Position numbers and translations under genes: made by a program
Assembly: GCA_945874145.1 (NCBI GenBank)
Contig: CAMCFN010000002.1
Coordinates: 83,066 to 147,065 of the forward strand
Source of the DNA: Akkermansia muciniphila
Lineage (GTDB): Bacteria > Verrucomicrobiota > Verrucomicrobiia > Limisphaerales > SXTU01
Direction of reading: 5' to 3'
DNA: 64,000 nt
Shown here: positions 61,184 to 64,000 of the stretch, piece after piece
How the letters are laid out: the number at the start of each line of letters is the position of its first letter
Position numbering within the stretch: the first letter of the stretch is position 1
The notes under the pieces: model-generated
Told to the model about the DNA's origin: nothing
The model's input: the letters and a program-made list of their open reading frames with translations, nothing else
Database searches by the model: none

Positions 61184-62104
61184 TCAACCGACGCAGAACG
61201 GCCGCAGCACATTCCCCGCGACGCGCAGGGCATCCTGCCGGCCCGCGAGCGACTTCCCGAAGGTCGGGTCTTCCACCTCGATGCACAAGGGGCCGCGATA
61301 GCTTGTCGCCATCAGCGCGGCCATGAATTTGCCCCAGTCCAGCTCGCCGTAGCCAGGGATGCGCGGGGTGTGCCACTCATTCGGGTGCGCGAAGGATCCC
61401 ACCTCGTTGAGCCGGTCGCGATGTAACTGCACATCCTTCGCGTGCAGGTGGAACAGCTTGTCCTGAAACTCGCGCAACGGACTCGTCGGGTCCATGTGCT
61501 GGAGCACGAAGTGGGAAGGATCGTAGTTCAGGCCAAAGTGCTTGCTCGGAATGTCACTGAATGCCCGCCGCCAGATGGCTGGCGTGGTCATCAGGTTCTT
61601 CCCGCCTGGCCATTCGTCGCGCGTGAAGGACATCGGGCAGTTTTCGATGCCCACCTTGATGTCGTGGTCCTCGGCGAAGGCGATGAGCGGCCGCCACAGC
61701 TTGAGGAAGCGCGGCCAGTTGTCGTCCACGCTGCGCGTCCAGTCGCGCCCGACGAACGTGTTCACGTTCTTGAGGCCCAGCACGGCGGCGGCCTTGATGA
61801 CTTTCCTCAGATGCGCCACCGCGACCTTGGAAACATCAGGACTCGGGTCGAGCGGGTTGGGATAATAGCCGAGCGCGGTGAGCGAAACCCCGTGCTGGGC
61901 GCAGAGCGCGTGGACCTCCTCCGCGCGCGACCGCGTGAAGCCGTCCACGTCAATGTGCGTGACCCCGGCAAACTTCCTCTCCGCCTTGCCCACCGGCCAG
62001 CACATCACCTCCACACACCGGAACCGCTCGGCGGCGGCAAAGGCGAGGATCTGCTCGAGGGACAATTCCGGCAGGATGGCGGAGACAAAGCCGAGTTGGA
62101 ACAT
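61184..62104 (-). CDS. Sugar phosphate isomerase/epimerase-like TIM barrel protein
   Basis: The 306-residue protein resembles the AP endonuclease 2/xylose isomerase-like family: GLKNVNTFVGRDWTRSVDDNW, IKVGIENCPMSFTRDEWPGG with a metal-ligand Glu, HFGLNYDPSHFVLQHMD, LFHLHAKDVQLHRDRL and a C-terminal CIEVEDP. Metal ligands E, D, H and E are conserved. Substrate is not predictable, but such enzymes often act on sugars or inositols. No signal peptide. ATG at 62104. Confidence 0.88.
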   Translation of the reverse strand: MFQLGFVSAILPELSLEQILAFAAAERFRCVEVMCWPVGKAERKFAGVTHIDVDGFTRSRAEEVHALCAQHGVSLTALGYYPNPLDPSPDVSKVAVAHLRKVIKAAAVLGLKNVNTFVGRDWTRSVDDNWPRFLKLWRPLIAFAEDHDIKVGIENCPMSFTRDEWPGGKNLMTTPAIWRRAFSDIPSKHFGLNYDPSHFVLQHMDPTSPLREFQDKLFHLHAKDVQLHRDRLNEVGSFAHPNEWHTPRIPGYGELDWGKFMAALMATSYRGPLCIEVEDPTFGKSLAGRQDALRVAGNVLRPFCVG

Positions 62105-62119
62105 GGTGGGAGTGTCTGA

Positions 62120-62381
62120 AAAACCAACCCTCGCGCAAGGAACTTCGCTCCCCCGCCCTGCGGAGCCCTGCTGGGTTGGCAGGGTCAGTCGCTTCAGGTT
62201 TGGGACGGAACCCTGTTGGCATTCTCGGGCGGTGCGCTGCGGAACGACACGGCCGCAAAGGCGTGGCTGGAGGCGGTGACGAACGCTCCGCTGCTGCCGG
62301 GCTGGAATCTGCCGCCCGATTAGCTGGAGCAACAGGCACTGGTGGCCGTCCGCAAGGAGCGGCGGCGGGTGGAAGTGTAAG
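62120..62381 (+). pseudogene. Possible gene remnant
   Basis: In one frame 62150-62320 reads a plausible coding tail (GWQGQSLQVWDGTLLAFSGG, then NDTAAKAWLEAVTNAPLLPGW) ending at an in-frame TAG at 62321-62323, with 19 further codons to a TAA at 62379-62381. No start codon is found before an upstream stop near 62117. It may be a decayed gene fragment in the gap between the isomerase and DUF2071 genes. The gap 62105-62573 otherwise shows nothing. Confidence 0.25.
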
Positions 62382-62573
62382 GTGCTCCGGGACGCCAGCC
62401 GGCAACTGCGCACGTTCAAACCCGAATGGCCATGTGCAAAACGCTGCGGCCTATGCAACAAATGTTCGTGATGGACGCGGGCGGGAACGAATGGAATCCA
62501 ACGCCGACAAAACCCGCACGAGTCATCTCGTAAAGAATCCAACCAAGCACCTGTTGATGAGCGGTTGGCTTTT

Positions 62574-63308
62574 TCATTTTGTCAGGCACGCACCTTGGTA
62601 AACTGTGACGGCAGAACCTTCCGCCAGAAAAGCTGAGGATGGTTTGCGACTCAGGCTTTCGCGAAACTGTTCGCCATAGAGACCGACGACATCGCAATCC
62701 AGTTTTGCGTCGGCGACATCATAAACCCGCCAGCGTGGATGTTCGACGCGATATTCCAGCGTCGAGCCGTCTCGTTGTGCGTTGTAGCCCCAATAGTGTT
62801 CCGTGATGAATTCAGCTTCCGAACCTTCGGTCAGAGGTTGCGCCTCACCGCGAGTGGTCAACTTCAAACCGTTTTGCCGACCCCCAAAGGGCCAAGTGTA
62901 TTCCGCTGACCTCACCGCTCCAGATTCAAGTTCAATCCGGTGCGCCATCGGCAGCGCGATGTAGGGTTCGTTGTACACTTTGCGCGCGGTGAGTGCGATG
63001 GCTGCGCGGGGTACGATTTCTTTGATGAAGACCACGCCACGTCTCCAGCCGTCTTCGGCTTTTCGGCGGACGTAAATCCGCAAGTTTACTTCTTCAAAAT
63101 CACGATGGAACGGAATGGGGATTCCGAAAACACGGGTCTTTAAAAACAGAAAGCCAACAACCGAAATCAGATTCTTTCCGCTCCACAAATCAAGTTCCGT
63201 TCCTCTTGGGACATATGGCGCGAGCACGGACGGATCAATCTCGTAGTTTAGCATCGCCAAATGCTTCCACTCTGCGGTCAGAAATATTTTCTTCTCAGAA
63301 TTGTTCAC
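62574..63308 (-). CDS. DUF2071 (YqjF-like) protein
   Basis: The 244-residue protein matches the DUF2071/YqjF family (FLTAEWKHLAMLNYEID, DFEEVNLRIYVRRKAEDG, WGYNAQRDGS). Function unknown. The GTG start at 63308 overlaps the TGA of the ubiD fragment (GTGA), indicating translational coupling. The gene is less GC-rich at third positions than its neighbours, a possible sign of different origin. Confidence 0.8.
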   Translation of the reverse strand: MNNSEKKIFLTAEWKHLAMLNYEIDPSVLAPYVPRGTELDLWSGKNLISVVGFLFLKTRVFGIPIPFHRDFEEVNLRIYVRRKAEDGWRRGVVFIKEIVPRAAIALTARKVYNEPYIALPMAHRIELESGAVRSAEYTWPFGGRQNGLKLTTRGEAQPLTEGSEAEFITEHYWGYNAQRDGSTLEYRVEHPRWRVYDVADAKLDCDVVGLYGEQFRESLSRKPSSAFLAEGSAVTVYQGACLTK

Positions 63309-63451
63309 TTGGTTGAACCAAAAAGCTTTTCCACCTTCGCCTTCACCGCCGCATCCATCTTGATCAACGGCGGCCAGGGGCGTTTGAAGCCTTCGCCCGG
63401 GATTTTCTTCGTCGCATCAATGCCGAGTTTGCTGCCGCTGGCCGTGTTCAT
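63305..63451 (-). pseudogene. C-terminal 48 residues of a UbiD-family decarboxylase
   Basis: The frame MNTASGSKLGIDATKKIPGE continues as GFKRPWPPLIKMD..., the characteristic end of UbiD/menaquinone-pathway decarboxylases. The visible sequence is only 48 codons; a full UbiD has about 480-500. Homology probably continues a few codons upstream of the ATG (GEEEMNTASG in the same frame). The ATG overlaps the stop of the nucleotidyltransferase gene and the stop overlaps the DUF2071 start. It is a remnant left when the rest of the gene was replaced. Confidence 0.75.
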
Positions 63452-63870
63452 TTCTTCCTCACCCGGTGTTTCACGGATTGGGTTGCGGCCAGCGCGTCGC
63501 GCAGCACGGGAATGGTCAGCCGGTCCTTGGCGCGGTTTGCGGCGAGCTTGCTGGCGAGAATTCGTTCGAGTGAAAGCACCTTGAGCTTTTGCCGCCCCAG
63601 CGAAATCTCCACGCAGTTGTTTATTTCGTCGGCAAAGGTTCCCAAGCCATCCATGCGAATCACGATGTCGAACAGCTCCGCCCCCGCCCCGGCCAGCATC
63701 GGCGGATTGAAATTGCTGGCCGGCACATACGCCGCGCCGACTTCCTGCAACGCGCGGGAAATTTTCAGTTCACCAAGATTTTCAAACCAGAGGTCAACGT
63801 CCAGCGTGACGACGGGCGCGCCCTGCAGGGTGGCGGCGGAAAGTCCAACGACCGGCGGCGCAATTTCTTT
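63448..63870 (-). pseudogene. Nucleotidyltransferase gene truncated at its 5' end
   Basis: The readable product has TLQGAPVVTLDVDLWFENLGE, LDIVIRMDGLGTFADEINNC-like text and a basic C-terminus (KHRVRKK), fitting the nucleotidyltransferase family of toxin-antitoxin systems (AbiEii-like). The frame begins within sequence that merges with the IS256 end near 63870, with no usable start codon: in-frame stops lie upstream. It is probably disrupted by the insertion element. Stop at 63448-63450 overlaps the ATG of the ubiD fragment. Confidence 0.7.
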
Positions 63871-64000
63871 TCTGTAAAAGCAGCGATCATCAGGTTGCGG
63901 GTTGGGTCACTGGTTCCATGTTGAGGTAGATTTTTCCGGTTTCCCAGTCGTCGCTGGTCTCGGCCAGGAGGGCGGCGATTAAGCGCAGGAGGGATTTTTC
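63869..64000 (-). mobile_element. End of an IS256-like insertion sequence, continuing beyond the window
   Basis: The region covers the transposase C-terminus plus about 20 bases to a possible inverted-repeat end (TTCTGTAAAAGC-type sequence at 63869-63882 on the plus strand). The left part of the nucleotidyltransferase gene is interrupted here. The other end and target duplication lie outside the window. Confidence 0.55.
63890..64000 (-). CDS. IS256-family transposase, C-terminal 36 residues visible
   Basis: The open frame extends to the right edge and ends at 63890 with TGA. The tail SLLRLIAALLAETSDDWETG, followed by KIYLNME, resembles the C-terminal region of IS256-family transposases. Only this fragment is visible, so the family call rests on a short stretch. 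Confidence 0.65.
   Translation of the reverse strand, partial: EKSLLRLIAALLAETSDDWETGKIYLNMEPVTQPAT

Overview
The window is a GC-rich chromosomal segment from a heterotrophic bacterium of the Planctomycetota-Verrucomicrobiota-Chlamydiota group. Verrucomicrobiota is the best guess, which is an inference from gene families: Tat-exported DUF1501 and DUF1552 proteins, DUF1549/DUF1553 and DUF1587-1585 planctomycete-type cytochromes, an ECF sigma factor coupled to a FecR-LamG protein, a prepilin-like protein with a C-terminal DGH motif, and tricorn and TolB-M28 peptidases. Genes lie on both strands in short operons. One tRNA, tRNA-Leu(CAA), is present. I saw no rRNA, CRISPR array, prophage or integron.

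Layout. 1-3.4 kb: a cytochrome-like gene cut by the left edge, a secreted protein, tRNA-Leu, and a DUF1501 protein. 3.4-7 kb: ilvB behind a leader peptide with five consecutive Val codons and a terminator/antiterminator, then rlmI on the other strand. 7-20 kb (minus strand): an EF-hand membrane protein, tricorn protease, a small membrane protein, a HupE-like protein, a 1040-residue coiled-coil protein, and a two-heme DUF1549/DUF1553 protein. 20.3-25 kb: a small hydrophobic ORF, a prepilin, FecR-LamG with its ECF sigma factor, and a YdjY protein. 25-36 kb: TolB-M28-PDZ peptidase, a ClpX-like ATPase without the zinc domain, an M3 peptidase, a CehA-type PHP hydrolase, an esterase and a PQQ-type propeller. 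36-43 kb: housekeeping genes tsaD, ctpA, ispD, mogA, a receiver-only regulator and uvrB. 42.8-46 kb: an eight-heme lipoprotein translationally coupled to a heme-plus-outer-membrane-barrel fusion. 46-52 kb (minus): GT9 glycosyltransferase, two hypotheticals, miaB, a Nudix hydrolase, deoC and an RlmM-like methyltransferase. 52-62 kb (minus): a DUF1552/DUF1592 locus also carrying pdxA, a tandem metallo-beta-lactamase-fold protein, an LRR protein and a sugar-isomerase-like protein. 62-64 kb: a scarred edge with a gene remnant, a DUF2071 gene, the last 48 codons of ubiD, a nucleotidyltransferase gene lacking its start, and the end of an IS256-like transposase.

How the genes work together. The octaheme lipoprotein and barrel fusion resemble an MtrA/MtrB-type porin-cytochrome conduit for moving electrons across the outer membrane. 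The barrel start region contains four CAGTTTT heptamers, a number that can shift the frame. The ilvB leader has all parts of ribosome-mediated attenuation by valine. The genome is also peppered with palindromic repeats: paired hairpins between genes, and palindromes read through in frame in miaB, in the LRR gene and as a heptamer linker in the M28 peptidase.

Stretches of about 300 bases without a gene are 9263-9563 (paired hairpin repeats), 29664-30003 (GC-rich palindromic repeats) and 62105-62573 (a possible gene remnant). The interval 20227-20730 holds only one small ORF.
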